This document shows positions 8,410 through 17,343 of a stretch of 64,000 bases of DNA, in pieces. Where the stretch lies: NCBI RefSeq assembly GCF_036075115.1, contig NZ_CP107958.1, forward strand, positions 4,650,001-4,714,000, in the 5' to 3' direction. Position 1 is the stretch's first letter. The number at the start of each line of letters is the position of its first letter. The position numbers were made by a program, and so were the translations under genes. This stretch comes from Streptomyces sp. NBC_00377. GTDB lineage: Bacteria > Actinomycetota > Actinomycetes > Streptomycetales > Streptomycetaceae. The notes beneath the pieces were generated by a model. It worked only from the letters and a program-made list of their open reading frames with translations, searched no databases and was not told the origin of the DNA.

Positions 8410-9309
8410 TCAGGTGAGCTGGACGGTCCTCAGGAGCGTCACCACCACGACGACGGCCAGCATCACCGCGCAGGTCCCGAACTGCACGAGAGCGCGACGC
8501 TCACGGGGGGCGTGGACCATGCCGATCCCGATGACGACCCCGGCGACCAGGCCGCCGATGTGAGCCTGCCAGGAGATACCGCTCCAGCCGAACGTGATCA
8601 CGAGGTTGATCACCAGCAGGGCGATGACCGGCCGCATGTCGTAGCGCTGCCGGCGCACCAGCACGGCAAGGGCGCCGAACAGACCGAAGATGGCCCCGGA
8701 GGCGCCCAGGGAGGCCTGGTTGGGTTCGGCGAGCAGGTAACTCAGGGCGCTGCCGGCCAGGCCGGACACCAGGTACAGCGCGAGGAAGCGGGACCGGCCG
8801 AGGGCCTTTTCGAGAGGGCCGCCGATCCACCACAGGCTGAGCATGTTGGACAGGATGTGGATGTAGCTGCCGTGCAGGAACATCGAGGTCACCATGCGGT
8901 ACCACTGTCCCTCGGCGACGCCCTGCACCTCGCCGAACCCGAGGGCCGGCATGATCGCGCGGCCGATCAGGTCGAACCGGTCGGTGAAACTGTCGCCGAC
9001 GGCCTGCTGCACCACGAAGAACGCCACGTTGAGGCCGATGAGGACCTTGGTGACCAGGTGGGGATCGGCGGCGACCGCGCCCCCCGCCAGCGTGCGGGGC
9101 TGCGAGGCCGCGGGCGGGTGCCCCGTGCCGGAGCCCTCGCGGACGCAGTTCGGACACTGGAAGCCGACGGAGGCGCTGACCATGCACTCGGGGCAGATCG
9201 GGCGTTCGCAGCGGGTGCAGCGGATGCCGGTCTCCCGGTCGGGGTGCCGGTAACAGACGGGCAGGCCGCTCTGCGCGTCGTCCTGCCGGCTGCCAGGCGC
9301 CTGGTCCAT
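8410..9309 (-). CDS. Rhomboid-family intramembrane serine protease with N-terminal zinc ribbon
   Basis: 299-aa polytopic membrane protease predicted to cleave transmembrane substrates within the bilayer. An N-terminal Cys/His zinc-binding module (CYRHPDRETGIRCTRC, then CPEC and CPNC) precedes about six membrane helices. Rhomboid hallmarks are present: HGSYIHILSNM, the active-site serine in GASGAIFGLFG, and the partner His in WQAHIGGLVAG. The ATG at 9309 is preferred, with GGGGGAG just before it. A TTG at 9321 lies inside that ribosome site. It is the last gene of a minus-strand unit with the cyclophilin gene. Substrates are unknown. Confidence 0.93.
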   Translation of the reverse strand: MDQAPGSRQDDAQSGLPVCYRHPDRETGIRCTRCERPICPECMVSASVGFQCPNCVREGSGTGHPPAASQPRTLAGGAVAADPHLVTKVLIGLNVAFFVVQQAVGDSFTDRFDLIGRAIMPALGFGEVQGVAEGQWYRMVTSMFLHGSYIHILSNMLSLWWIGGPLEKALGRSRFLALYLVSGLAGSALSYLLAEPNQASLGASGAIFGLFGALAVLVRRQRYDMRPVIALLVINLVITFGWSGISWQAHIGGLVAGVVIGIGMVHAPRERRALVQFGTCAVMLAVVVVVTLLRTVQLT

Positions 9310-9410
9310 GGGCTCCCCCAAGTAGCTCGTCCGAGTCGTCGCGGTCGGAAGTAACAGCAGTGGTCGGCGTGATCGGGGTGGTCGGCGTAGCCGGCATGGT
9401 CGAAAGGAAC

Positions 9411-9442
9411 CGCCCTGCTCATCCTTACGGACGAGCAGGGCG
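9411..9442 (-). terminator. Hairpin after the cyclophilin gene
   Basis: Perfect 10-bp inverted repeat CGCCCTGCTC/GAGCAGGGCG with a 12-base loop, 51 bases beyond the ppiA stop and about 100 bases before the rhomboid start. Confidence 0.75.
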
Positions 9443-9492
9443 TTTGGTTCCCGGGGGTCCGTCCGCTCCCGTGGTGCGCAGCGGGTGTCGCC

Positions 9493-10026
9493 TCAGCCCT
9501 TGCGGCTCTCGACGACGACCGACTCGATGACGACGTCCTTCAGCGGACGGTCGGTGCGCGGATTGGTCTGGGCGGCCGCGATGCCGTCCACCACCTTCTG
9601 GCTGACCTTGTCGGCGACCTCGCCGAAGATGGTGTGCTTGCGGGTCAGCCAGGCCGTCGGGGAGACGGTGATGAAGAACTGCGAGCCGTTGGTGCCCGGG
9701 CCGGCGTTCGCCATGGCCAGCAGGTAGGGCCTGTCGAAGCGCAGGTCCGGGTGGAACTCGTCCTCGAACTGGTAGCCGGGGCCGCCGGTCCCGTTCCCCA
9801 GCGGGTCGCCGCCCTGGATCATGAACCCGCTGATCACCCGGTGGAAGACGGTGCCGTCGTACAGCTTGTCCGAGGACCGCACGCCGGTTTCCGGGTTGAC
9901 CCACTCACGCCCGCCGGTGGCGAGTTCGACGAAGTTCCTGACCGTCTTCGGGGCGTGGTCCGGGAAGAGCCGGATCTCGATGTCGCCGTGGTTGGTCTTC
10001 AGGGTGGCGTAAAGCTGCTCGGCCAC
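9493..10026 (-). CDS. ppiA: Peptidyl-prolyl cis-trans isomerase, cyclophilin type
   Basis: 177-aa cytoplasmic cyclophilin (no signal peptide) that speeds proline isomerisation during protein folding. Cyclophilin-fold landmarks are visible: NFVELATG, GTVFHRVISGFMIQGGDP with the catalytic Arg and Phe, GTNGSQFFI, and the WLTRKHTIFGEV segment near the C terminus. The GTG at 10026 follows GGAAGG; the longer open frame upstream lacks such a site and has no family match. PpiA is found close to gyrA and crgA in other actinobacteria as well. Confidence 0.95.
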   Translation of the reverse strand: MAEQLYATLKTNHGDIEIRLFPDHAPKTVRNFVELATGGREWVNPETGVRSSDKLYDGTVFHRVISGFMIQGGDPLGNGTGGPGYQFEDEFHPDLRFDRPYLLAMANAGPGTNGSQFFITVSPTAWLTRKHTIFGEVADKVSQKVVDGIAAAQTNPRTDRPLKDVVIESVVVESRKG

Positions 10027-10356
10027 GGTCTGCCTTCCGTTGTCTCTCTGTGACTCCCAGATCCTCGCACGGCCCGCAGCGGACGACGCCCGACAGGCTT
10101 TGCGGTGAAGGAACCCAGGTTTCGAGTAGGAAAAACATGCGACTCGTCCGGGACGGGAGCGGGCGGAGCCGATCCGTGGCATCGTCGGCTTTGTCGCCCT
10201 GTCGACCCTCTCTATTCCATTGCCCCGATCCGTCCCCTATCGCATGTGATCAGCACCCGTATGCCTGTCCGCGCATGCCGCGACAGCCATTGACAGGCAT
10301 GATCCGTAAAAGGGTGGAAAGTCGAATTACCGTACGCCACCGAGGAGGAGGAACCC
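10027..10356. other. Divergent spacer between ppiA and the DUF5324 gene
   Basis: 330 bases that must hold the promoters of two divergent genes. A TTGACA hexamer occurs at 10290-10295, but no clear -10 box is seen at normal spacing. AGGAGGAGG just before 10357 is the DUF5324 ribosome site. No convincing gene is present. Confidence 0.5.
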
Positions 10357-11058
10357 GTGACCCGCATCGACAGCGTGCGCGCCGCGACCGGCTCGGCGAA
10401 GGACAGCGTGCTGCACGCCGCGGAAGTGGTGGCGCCCTACGCCGACACGGCCAAGGAACGGGCCGCGCTCTACGCGCACGAAGCCCGTGTACGGCTCGCG
10501 CCCAAGGTGTCGCTGGCCGCCGAACAGGCCCGCGTGCAGTACGACGCCCACGTCGCCCCGCGTCTGGAACAGGCGAAGACGCATGTCCCGCCCAAGGTCG
10601 ACCTGGCCGCGCAGGAAGCGGCCGCCCGCACCCGGCTGGCCGCCCGCCAGGCCGCCGACTACTCCCGGCCCAGGATCGAGCAGGCGGTGGCCGCGGCCGG
10701 GCCCGTGAAGGCCGAGGCCGCCGCACGCGGCGTCGCCGCGCTGGCCGCCCTGCGCGGTCAGGTGACGCCGAAGGAGATCGAGAAGCTGGTGCGCAAGCAC
10801 CGGCGGCGGGCCAGGGCGGGCAAGCTCGCCAAGGCACTGGCCGTGCTCGGTGTCGTCGCCGGCGGTACCTACGCGGCCTGGAAGTGGTGGGACAAGCAGG
10901 CCAACCCCGACTGGCTGGTCGAGCCGCCGGCGGCCACGGAGGTACCCGCCCCGGGACTCACCTCGGTGGACGGCAGCGAAGATCCGTCGGTCCTCGACCC
11001 CGAGGTGCAGGCCAAGGAGGCCGAGGAGGACGCCGCGAACCGCGACGACCGCGGCTGA
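10357..11058 (+). CDS. DUF5324 family protein
   Basis: 233-aa Streptomyces-type protein of unknown function. The first 150 residues are alanine-rich, amphipathic helices with repeated apolipoprotein-like spacing (AAEQARVQYDAHVAPRLEQA). A basic patch (KHRRRARAGK) is followed by one membrane helix (about residues 165-185, ALAVLGVVAGGTYAAWKWW) and an acidic tail. The GTG start is backed by an unusually strong AGGAGGAGG site. The layout fits a membrane-anchored cytoplasmic helical protein. The DUF name is from memory of similar proteins; no catalytic motif is visible. Confidence 0.8.
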   Translation: MTRIDSVRAATGSAKDSVLHAAEVVAPYADTAKERAALYAHEARVRLAPKVSLAAEQARVQYDAHVAPRLEQAKTHVPPKVDLAAQEAAARTRLAARQAADYSRPRIEQAVAAAGPVKAEAAARGVAALAALRGQVTPKEIEKLVRKHRRRARAGKLAKALAVLGVVAGGTYAAWKWWDKQANPDWLVEPPAATEVPAPGLTSVDGSEDPSVLDPEVQAKEAEEDAANRDDRG

Positions 11059-11104
11059 TCTGCCTGCGCCCGCGGCCGAGCCGCTCCCTCGAGAGACCGA
11101 AAAA

Positions 11105-11146
11105 AAGACCCCTCTCACCTGCTTATCCGCAGGTGAGAGGGGTCTT
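11105..11146 (+). terminator. Strong bidirectional terminator
   Basis: Perfect 18-bp stem (AAGACCCCTCTCACCTGC and complement) with a 6-base TTATCC loop and flanking A and T bases. It lies between the DUF5324 gene (+) and tRNA-Ala (-), so it can end both transcripts. Confidence 0.92.
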
Positions 11147-11151
11147 GCGCG

Positions 11152-11224
11152 TGGAGCCTAGGGGAGTCGAACCCCTGACATCTGCCATGCAAAGACAGCG
11201 CTCTACCAACTGAGCTAAGGCCCC
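11152..11224 (-). tRNA. tRNA-Ala (anticodon TGC)
   Basis: 73-nt tRNA on the minus strand. The acceptor stem is GGGGCCT paired with AGGCTCC and includes the G3-U70 wobble that identifies alanine tRNAs. The D arm is AGCTCAGTTGGTAGAGC, the anticodon loop TTTGCAT carries TGC, and the T arm has GGTTCGACTCC. The discriminator is A, and CCA is not encoded. Confidence 0.97.
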
Positions 11225-11404
11225 TCGAGAGACGTCCGGCCGGAAGAACCCCGTACCGTCGGCGTCGCAGACCAGAGTACCGGGTCACCCGGGGTATCTC
11301 GCAAAAAGATTGGGGGTCCCCGCAGATGACCACTCTCCGTAAGATGCTCGGACCGGGTTCGCTACAGCGAACCGCGGTTTCTGGGGAAGCGATGGGGAGA
11401 CGCA

Positions 11405-11953
11405 ATGGACGCCGCACAGCAGGAAGCGACCGCGAGAGCGCGGGATCTGCAGCGGAACTGGTACGGGGAGCCGCTGGGGGCGCTCTTCCGTAAGCTCATC
11501 GACGATCTTGGTCTCAACCAGGCTCGTCTCGCGGGGGTACTGGGACTGTCGGCGCCGATGCTGTCGCAGCTGATGAGCGGTCAGCGGGCGAAGATCGGCA
11601 ACCCGGCGGTGGTGCAGCGGGTGCAGCTGCTCCAGGAGTTGGCTGCGCAGGTCGCGGACGGCAGCGTCAGCGCCGCCGAGGCCACCGAACGCATGGAGGA
11701 GATCAAGCGGTCACAGGGGGGCTCGGTGCTCAACAACACCACACAGACGACCAGCAGTTCGGGGGCGCCCACGGTCAAGCGGGTGGTCCGCGAGATCCAG
11801 TCCCTGCTGCGCTCGGTGGCCGCCGCCGGCGACATCATCGACGCCGCCGACACTCTCGCCCCGACCCACCCGGAACTGGCAGAGTTCCTCCGGGTGTACG
11901 GCGCCGGCCGTACCTCCGACGCGGTCACGCACTACCAGTCCCACCAGAGCTGA
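11405..11953 (+). CDS. Helix-turn-helix DNA-binding protein
   Basis: 182-aa protein with an Xre-like helix-turn-helix near the N terminus (about residues 27-60, GALFRKLIDDLGLNQARLAG then LSAPMLSQLMSGQR) and a helical C-terminal part. The ATG at 11405 follows GGGGAGACGCA. It lies between tRNA-Ala and a kinase gene in a conserved Streptomyces block. Target genes are unknown. It may be a house-keeping regulator rather than a phage repressor, because no phage genes are near. Confidence 0.85.
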   Translation: MDAAQQEATARARDLQRNWYGEPLGALFRKLIDDLGLNQARLAGVLGLSAPMLSQLMSGQRAKIGNPAVVQRVQLLQELAAQVADGSVSAAEATERMEEIKRSQGGSVLNNTTQTTSSSGAPTVKRVVREIQSLLRSVAAAGDIIDAADTLAPTHPELAEFLRVYGAGRTSDAVTHYQSHQS

Positions 11954-12143
11954 GCCCGCGGCCCGGTCGCCGAAGGGGGTTCGGCAGCCGGGCAGTCGGC
12001 AGCCCGGGGGAGACATCAGGACGCATCAGGACTCATCAGGCGGCAGCGGCGCACACGGGAGGTCGAGGGGGTCGTAACGCTCGTCGCGGGGGGTGGCAGA
12101 GGGGAAGACCCGAGCGGGACACGGGGAGGAGCGAGGCGCAGCC

Positions 12144-14096
12144 ATGGGTGAGGTCTTCGCCGGACGGTACGAACTGGCCGACCCGATCGGTCGCGGAGGG
12201 GTCGGCGCGGTCTGGCGCGCCTGGGACCACCGCCGGCGCCGCTACGTGGCCGCCAAGGTGCTCCAGCAGCGCGACGCGCACTCGCTGCTGCGTTTCGTCC
12301 GCGAGCAGGCGCTGCGGATCGACCACCCCCATGTGCTCGCGCCCGCCAGCTGGGCCGCCGACGACGACAAGGTCCTGTTCACCATGGATCTGGTGGCCGG
12401 TGGTTCGCTGGTCCATCTCGTCGGCGACTACGGCCCGCTGCCCCCGGTCTTCGTGTGCACGCTGCTCGACCAGTTGCTCTCCGGGCTGACCGCGGTCCAC
12501 GCGGAGGGCGTCGTGCACCGCGACATCAAACCCGCCAACATCCTGCTGGAGGCCACCGGAATGGCCCGGCCGCGCCTCAGGCTCTCCGACTTCGGCATCG
12601 CGATGCGGCTCGGCGAGCCCCGCCTGACCGAGACCAACCTCGTGGTCGGAACGCCCGGTTACCTCGCGCCCGAGCAGATGATGGGCGCCGAACCGGACTT
12701 CCCCGCCGACCTGTTCGCCGTCGGACTGGTCGCCCTCTACCTGCTCGAGGGCGCCAAGCCGGATGCCAAGGCGCTCGTCCAGTACTTCGCGGAGCACGGG
12801 CCACCGAGCGCTCCCAAGAGCGTCCCGGAGCCGCTGTGGCAGGTGGTGGCCACGCTGCTCCAGCCGGACCCGCAGGCACGTTTCCGCACCGCCACGGGGG
12901 CACGCAAGGCACTGGCGGCGGCGACCGAGCTGCTGCCCGAGCCCGGCCCGGACGACGAACTGATCGAGATCTTCGACCAACTCGGGCCCCTTCCCCCGGG
13001 CTTCGGCCCCGACGGCCCGCCCGAGCGGCCGAAGGCGACCGCCTCACGGCCGACCCGAGGGGACACCCGAGGGGACCGCACGACCGGGCCGCCCGGCCCG
13101 GGCACCGGCTCGCTGCCCGCCCGTCCCGAGGCGGACCCCGATGGTGCCTCTCCGGGCGCCGGTTCCTCCTCGCCCGCTCCGGCGGCGCCCGCCGCGCCTT
13201 CACCCCAGGGGAGGAGCGGTCCGCCCGCCCGGCCGGACACGGCGCCCGGGCCGGGCCACCCGATCACCGACAGCGGCAGCCACGCAGGCGGTGAGAACAG
13301 CACGGGCAGCGAGAGCGGGTCGGTGTGGCCGGGCGGGGGCTCCGTGCGTCCCGGCACCGGGCTCGGCCCGCATCCCGTGCACTCGGCCACCGGGTCCGGC
13401 CCGGACCCCGAGCGGCCTGCCACCGGACATACCCAGGACCCCGTACGCCCCGCCACCGGTCATGCACCGGGCTCCTGGGCGGACGGCCCGCGAGGGGACG
13501 GGGACTCGGCGCCCACCGATCCACGTCGCTCCACGCATCCGACGCGTCCCACGTATCCGACACATCCCCCGCAGGAGCCGGCCTCCTCGCCCACCGCGTC
13601 CGGGCACGAGCCCGCGCCCCTCCCCTCCATGTCGGACACCGGAAGCTTCCACCTGCCGCCTCCGCAGCAGCCGTCCGGTTCCTTCTTCTCCGACCCTCTG
13701 CCCCCGGAGCCCCCCACTCCGCATCCCCCCGCCTACGCACCGGCGCCCGCCCCTGCCACCGCGCCCCCGTACGAGCCCACATTCGTGTTACCCACCCGCG
13801 GCCGCAACGGTGAGGTGTCCACCGCCTCGTACACCGCCCAGGACCCTCACGCCCCACAAGCCCGTCGCGCCCCACAAGCCGTTCAGGGATCTCAAGCCCT
13901 TCGGGCGTCGCAGGTGTCCCGAGCCCCGCATGGGTCACCGTCCGCGCCCGCGGCTGTTTCGTCGCACGGCGGTCGCCGAGGGCGTCGCGCCGTCCGCCGC
14001 GGGCGTCCCGGTCCGCCCGCCAGGGTGGCGCTGCCCCTGCTGTTCCTCGCGCTGGCCTGCTACGCCGTCGGGTTCTGGGCCTTGACGCGGATCTGA
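12144..14096 (+). CDS. Serine/threonine protein kinase with C-terminal membrane anchor
   Basis: 650-aa kinase. The N-terminal catalytic domain (about residues 1-260) has GRGGVGAVW, AAKVL, HRDIKPANILL, DFGIAM and GTPGYLAPEQ, so all key residues for activity are present. A disordered linker of about 360 residues, very rich in Pro, Gly, Ser and Thr, follows. One helix at the extreme C terminus (RVALPLLFLALACYAVGFWAL) would make it tail-anchored with no outer sensor domain, unlike PknB. The ATG at 12144 is preferred, with GGGGAGGA upstream; an in-frame start at 12093 adds an unrelated leader. Its 3' end overlaps the convergent gene by 37 bases. Confidence 0.93.
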   Translation: MGEVFAGRYELADPIGRGGVGAVWRAWDHRRRRYVAAKVLQQRDAHSLLRFVREQALRIDHPHVLAPASWAADDDKVLFTMDLVAGGSLVHLVGDYGPLPPVFVCTLLDQLLSGLTAVHAEGVVHRDIKPANILLEATGMARPRLRLSDFGIAMRLGEPRLTETNLVVGTPGYLAPEQMMGAEPDFPADLFAVGLVALYLLEGAKPDAKALVQYFAEHGPPSAPKSVPEPLWQVVATLLQPDPQARFRTATGARKALAAATELLPEPGPDDELIEIFDQLGPLPPGFGPDGPPERPKATASRPTRGDTRGDRTTGPPGPGTGSLPARPEADPDGASPGAGSSSPAPAAPAAPSPQGRSGPPARPDTAPGPGHPITDSGSHAGGENSTGSESGSVWPGGGSVRPGTGLGPHPVHSATGSGPDPERPATGHTQDPVRPATGHAPGSWADGPRGDGDSAPTDPRRSTHPTRPTYPTHPPQEPASSPTASGHEPAPLPSMSDTGSFHLPPPQQPSGSFFSDPLPPEPPTPHPPAYAPAPAPATAPPYEPTFVLPTRGRNGEVSTASYTAQDPHAPQARRAPQAVQGSQALRASQVSRAPHGSPSAPAAVSSHGGRRGRRAVRRGRPGPPARVALPLLFLALACYAVGFWALTRI

Positions 14097-15520
14097 GCCG
14101 CCGCCCGCCGCCGAGCGGCCAGCGTCCAAATCCCGAGCACGATCAGCAGCACGCTTCCGGTGCCGATGCCGCCCACGGCGACCGCCCTCATGGCGGGGTC
14201 GCCGCTCGACGCACCGTCGGCCGAAGCCCGGCCGCCCGCCGTCCCGCCGCCCGCCGAGGGCTCGGGGTCCGGCGCGCCCACGTCGAAGAACCCGCGGGGC
14301 GCCGACTGCCGCGCATAGCCCGGACCCGCCTGGGTGCTGCCGCCGACGCGGACGCGCAGGGTCAGCGCGTAGGGCCCCTCCCCGAAACGGTCCGCCACCT
14401 GCTCGGCGAGGTGCACCACGAGGTAGTACGACCCGGCGAAGCGCAGGGAACTCGTCGGGTCGGTGGGGGCGTACCGGTTCGCGTAGCTCACGGGCGGGAC
14501 CGGTGGCAGAGCGACCGACTTCTGGCTGCCGCCGTACCCGATGCTCGCGTCCTTGACGTCGGCTCGCACCGGGTTGTAGAGCGTCAGGTCCAGGGCGTCC
14601 ACCACATACCCGGAGTTCTTGTCCGCGCTGCCGAGGTCGACGCCGGCGGACAGCTGCCGCCCCCAGTCGACGGGCACCTTGTAGAAGAGGGTCTGCCCGG
14701 GCAGGATCTCGTCGCTCCGGACGCCCTCCGTCACGGCGGCCGCCTCGGTGAAGCCGGCCCCGCCCCGAACAGGGACCGGCTCGGCGACGGGCGGCGTCGG
14801 CGTCGCGGAGTCCCATGTCTCGGGCACGCTCGTGGCGGCCGCCCTCTCCAGGGGGGCTTCCGAGACGGGCGCGAGCTCGAGGTCCCAGGACCGGTCGGTG
14901 GAGAGGCCCGTCCCGCCTTCGCCGGTTCCGGCGCCGGAACCGGTTCCGATGCGCTCGACGACGACGTAGTACGTACCGGCCTTCCGGCACAGCTTCTTGC
15001 TCGGCAGCAGTTCGCGCGCCCCCCAGGCGGTGAGCGGCTGCGCGCTCCTGGAGGCGCCCACGGTCACGGAGTCGGAGGAGCACCTGACACTGTCGGCGTC
15101 CTGCACGGAGACGCTGATCCCGTCGCCGGCGGAAAGGGCCGCTCCCGGGCGCGGGATCGCCGTGACCGAGACGTACACGTTCGACACACCGTCCAGCTCG
15201 AGCCGGTAATACGCCTTCGCCCCGGCCTTGTCCTCGTCCTGGCCCTGGCCTTGTTCCGGACTCGGGCTCCGGCTCTGGTCCGGATCCTTCAGGGAGCTCC
15301 GGTATGTCGCGCCGGGCTCGAGGCGTACGGCGCCGCCCGTGCCCGTCGCCGCAGGGGCGCTGCGGACGTCGGCGGCGAAGGCGTACGAGGGGACGTCCGG
15401 GGCTGCTACGGCGGCCCGCCCGGGCAGCACCGCCGACGACACACAGAGCACCGCTCCTACGACCGTGCTCCGCACGACGGCTCGCCACACGGCCGTTCCA
15501 CGCCCCGTACGCCGGGCCAT
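14060..15520 (-). CDS. Secreted, C-terminally membrane-anchored protein of unknown function
   Basis: 486-aa envelope protein. A twin-arginine-like or Sec signal (MARRTGRG, then a hydrophobic stretch and AVAA) is followed by a large extracytoplasmic region with beta-strand-rich, Gly/Thr/Val-biased sequence. Two repeated units share patterns such as TYYVVVERIG and SYYLVVHLAEQ, which suggests tandem beta-sandwich domains. One membrane helix (GGIGTGSVLLIVLGIWTLAA) and a short basic tail close the protein. The ATG at 15520 puts the signal peptide at the N terminus. It converges on the kinase gene, and the two ends overlap. I do not recognise the family. Confidence 0.85.
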   Translation of the reverse strand: MARRTGRGTAVWRAVVRSTVVGAVLCVSSAVLPGRAAVAAPDVPSYAFAADVRSAPAATGTGGAVRLEPGATYRSSLKDPDQSRSPSPEQGQGQDEDKAGAKAYYRLELDGVSNVYVSVTAIPRPGAALSAGDGISVSVQDADSVRCSSDSVTVGASRSAQPLTAWGARELLPSKKLCRKAGTYYVVVERIGTGSGAGTGEGGTGLSTDRSWDLELAPVSEAPLERAAATSVPETWDSATPTPPVAEPVPVRGGAGFTEAAAVTEGVRSDEILPGQTLFYKVPVDWGRQLSAGVDLGSADKNSGYVVDALDLTLYNPVRADVKDASIGYGGSQKSVALPPVPPVSYANRYAPTDPTSSLRFAGSYYLVVHLAEQVADRFGEGPYALTLRVRVGGSTQAGPGYARQSAPRGFFDVGAPDPEPSAGGGTAGGRASADGASSGDPAMRAVAVGGIGTGSVLLIVLGIWTLAARRRAAAQIRVKAQNPTA

Positions 15521-15650
15521 CGACCCCGCCCCCTCGCCTTCGACCGAACGTGGGCCATCCTGCCCCGCACGCGCGCGTGGCACCCCCGCATTCCGTACGA
15601 GCGTCCGAAAAGCCCGCTTCTAACCGCGGGCCGGGAGAACCGCAACACAA

Positions 15651-15680
15651 AACCCCGACCGCGAGCGGCGGCCGGGGTCT
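15651..15680 (-). terminator. Hairpin after the DLW-39 gene
   Basis: Imperfect inverted repeat of ACCCCGACCGC with GGCGGCCGGGGT about 25 bases beyond the DLW-39 stop; one A-C mismatch in an otherwise GC stem. Confidence 0.6.
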
Positions 15681-15702
15681 GCTCAGTCTTCGGTATCGGC
15701 AC

Positions 15703-15831
15703 TCACGAACCCGTGGGCACGGAGTCGGTCGCCTCCGTCCACAGATCCTGCTCGGCGCGATCCGCCTGGATCTGGCGGTACACAAGGAGCCCGCCGATGG
15801 CGGCCAGTGCGACCAGGAGAAGCTTCTTCAC
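15703..15831 (-). CDS. DLW-39 family small membrane protein
   Basis: 42-aa peptide: one N-terminal membrane helix (KKLLLVALAAIGGLLVY) followed by the invariant acidic motif QADRAEQDLWTEATD that names the family. The GTG at 15831 gives the family's usual size of about 40 residues. The open frame runs 18 codons further upstream but that part is not family-like. DLW-39 genes lie close to gyrA in many actinobacteria, as here. Function is unknown. Gene finders often miss it because of its size. Confidence 0.87.
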   Translation of the reverse strand: MKKLLLVALAAIGGLLVYRQIQADRAEQDLWTEATDSVPTGS

Positions 15832-16180
15832 CGCGCGACCTCGTCTTTCTTTGACGTAGGGGACCTCTGGCGCCCGACTATACACACCGACCGAGACCGA
15901 TCGGTGACCTGCGTCCGCCCCTCAACTCCCGCCGTCGGCAGCGCAGTAGGACCGGACCGCACCGCTCCGATCGGAGGGTGATCACACCTTGACGGACGGT
16001 GATGTTTGTCCGTCCTCATCCCACCTGATCCATTCTTCTCCGCTTTTAGAGCACCTTGCGGCCATCCGGGTGGTGTTCATCAGAACAACGTCACACCGCG
16101 AGGGTCGGTCCACCACTTCGGATCGCCCATACACATCATGAGGAAAGTACGCAAATCGCCCGACCCGAAAGCGAGGGGCC
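15832..16180. other. Divergent spacer upstream of DLW-39 and a small secreted protein gene
   Basis: 349 bases that should contain promoters for the DLW-39 gene (-) and the gene at 16181 (+). The base composition dips locally in GC (TCCGTCCTCATCC to CTTTTAGAGC). No confident -35/-10 pair and no further gene are seen. Confidence 0.45.
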
Positions 16181-16540
16181 ATGACCAGGAACCGCGCCAC
16201 GAAGCTGTGGACCGCCATCGTCACAGCCGTGCTCGCGCTGTGCACGGCGCTCGGACTGATCACGACGACCGCCGGCTCGGCGGCCGCCCGGACCGCTCCG
16301 GCCCGCGACAGCGAGAGCGCCGCCACCGCGGACACCATGGCGTGGCCGACGGCCTCGGCCCCCTGGGCCACGACCCGGTCCCTGCCCCCCACGATGAAGC
16401 AGCGCATCCGCGCCGAGGCGCACGGCAAGTCCCCCAGCTGCCGCCACCGCGGCCTTGCGGACGCGGAGCCGGCCGAGCACACCGCGGCCTCCTGCGACCC
16501 CGCGGACCCGGCCGAGCCGACCACCCCTCTCCAGCGCTGA
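16181..16540 (+). CDS. Small secreted or membrane protein (DUF6344-like)
   Basis: 119-aa protein with a basic N terminus and one hydrophobic helix (about residues 10-34, WTAIVTAVLALCTALGLITTTAG) followed by AxA-type cleavage positions. The polar remainder of about 80 residues contains two cysteines and ends in a Pro/Ala-rich tail. The ATG at 16181 follows a GAGGGGCC ribosome site. It resembles short Streptomyces proteins I remember as DUF6344, but that link is weak. No function can be assigned; it is likely exported. Confidence 0.7.
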   Translation: MTRNRATKLWTAIVTAVLALCTALGLITTTAGSAAARTAPARDSESAATADTMAWPTASAPWATTRSLPPTMKQRIRAEAHGKSPSCRHRGLADAEPAEHTAASCDPADPAEPTTPLQR

Positions 16541-16607
16541 GCCCGGGGCACACCACGTGCCGCCTCCCCCCACGTAACGGCGAACTTGCGTACAGCCCGC
16601 ACGAGCA

Positions 16608-16638
16608 GGCCCGGTAGCTCCCCAGGAGCCACCGGGCC
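16608..16638 (+). terminator. Terminator after the small secreted protein gene
   Basis: 14-bp inverted repeat GGCCCGGTAGCTCC with GGAGCCACCGGGCC (one mismatch) and a 3-base loop, 68 bases beyond the stop and followed by TTCG. Confidence 0.75.
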
Positions 16639-16712
16639 TTCGCCGTGCCCGCCCTCCTTGACCGCGTCGTGCCGGATGGCGCAGTAAATCGAACACATGA
16701 TTGAATTTCGTC

Positions 16713-16946
16713 ATGCGACGGTTCCCCGACGATCTCGTCCAAGCGCAGCAGGAGTGGAGTGCCACCTACCGGCAGCTCGCTGCCCGGCCCGGTCGCACCG
16801 AGTTGCGACGGCGTCTGCACCGGCTGTCCACTCGCGTGTTCTTCCACCCCTCTTGGCAGCAACGCCGTCCCAGCCCCTCGGCGTGGTGGGAACTGCGCCA
16901 CCCGGAGGGCCCGGCAGCGGATGTGCGCGGGCGGCTGACCGGATGA
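16713..16946 (+). CDS. Small hypothetical protein
   Basis: 77-aa basic protein starting MRRFPDDLVQAQQEWSATYR, rich in Arg and Trp, with no membrane helix or cysteine. The ATG at 16713 is preferred over one four codons earlier because similar Streptomyces proteins, as I remember them, begin MRRFPDDL. Its TGA overlaps the next start as ATGA, which supports real translation of both. Function is unknown. Confidence 0.65.
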   Translation: MRRFPDDLVQAQQEWSATYRQLAARPGRTELRRRLHRLSTRVFFHPSWQQRRPSPSAWWELRHPEGPAADVRGRLTG

Positions 16947-17215
16947 CGCGCTGGAATGCGGGGTCGCATCCCTCGGACGATCCTGGAGACATGCCCGGGC
17001 CGAGCCGCGTGACCGTGCTCCCACCCTCCCCCAGGGGCGGCCGGCGCGTGCGCGTGGACGGCGAGATCCTGGGGCTGGCTCACCACGTCGCCGACGTCGC
17101 GGAGTTCCTGCGGCGCGCCGGACTGGAGATCGACCCGGCAGACATAGCGGGTGCACCCTGGATCGACTGGCGCGGCGCCGGACCTGAGTCATGGGGCCCC
17201 GAGCCGAGCAGCTGA
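16943..17215 (+). CDS. Small hypothetical protein, coupled to the preceding gene
   Basis: 90-aa protein whose ATG lies inside the stop of the upstream gene (ATGA). The middle part (VRVDGEILGLAHHVADVAEFLRRAGLE) looks like a compact alpha/beta unit; the ends are Pro/Gly-rich. No catalytic motif or signal peptide is visible. The pair could form a small two-gene operon; a toxin-antitoxin pair is conceivable from size and overlap but nothing in the sequence proves it. Confidence 0.6.
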   Translation: MTRWNAGSHPSDDPGDMPGPSRVTVLPPSPRGGRRVRVDGEILGLAHHVADVAEFLRRAGLEIDPADIAGAPWIDWRGAGPESWGPEPSS

Positions 17216-17343
17216 CCTGTATCAGGGCGCGCACCGGACGGCCGCACGCCCTCCCAGGCCCCCGGCGATCGGACCCACCGCTGTCCGACGCCGACGCGTG
17301 GTCGCGGTCAGGCCGTCGCGAACGACGAACGACGAACGCGGAA

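Noticed and set aside
16713..17215. Coupled small genes as a toxin-antitoxin module
   Set aside because: Size and overlap fit, but neither protein shows a known toxin or antitoxin motif, so function was left open.
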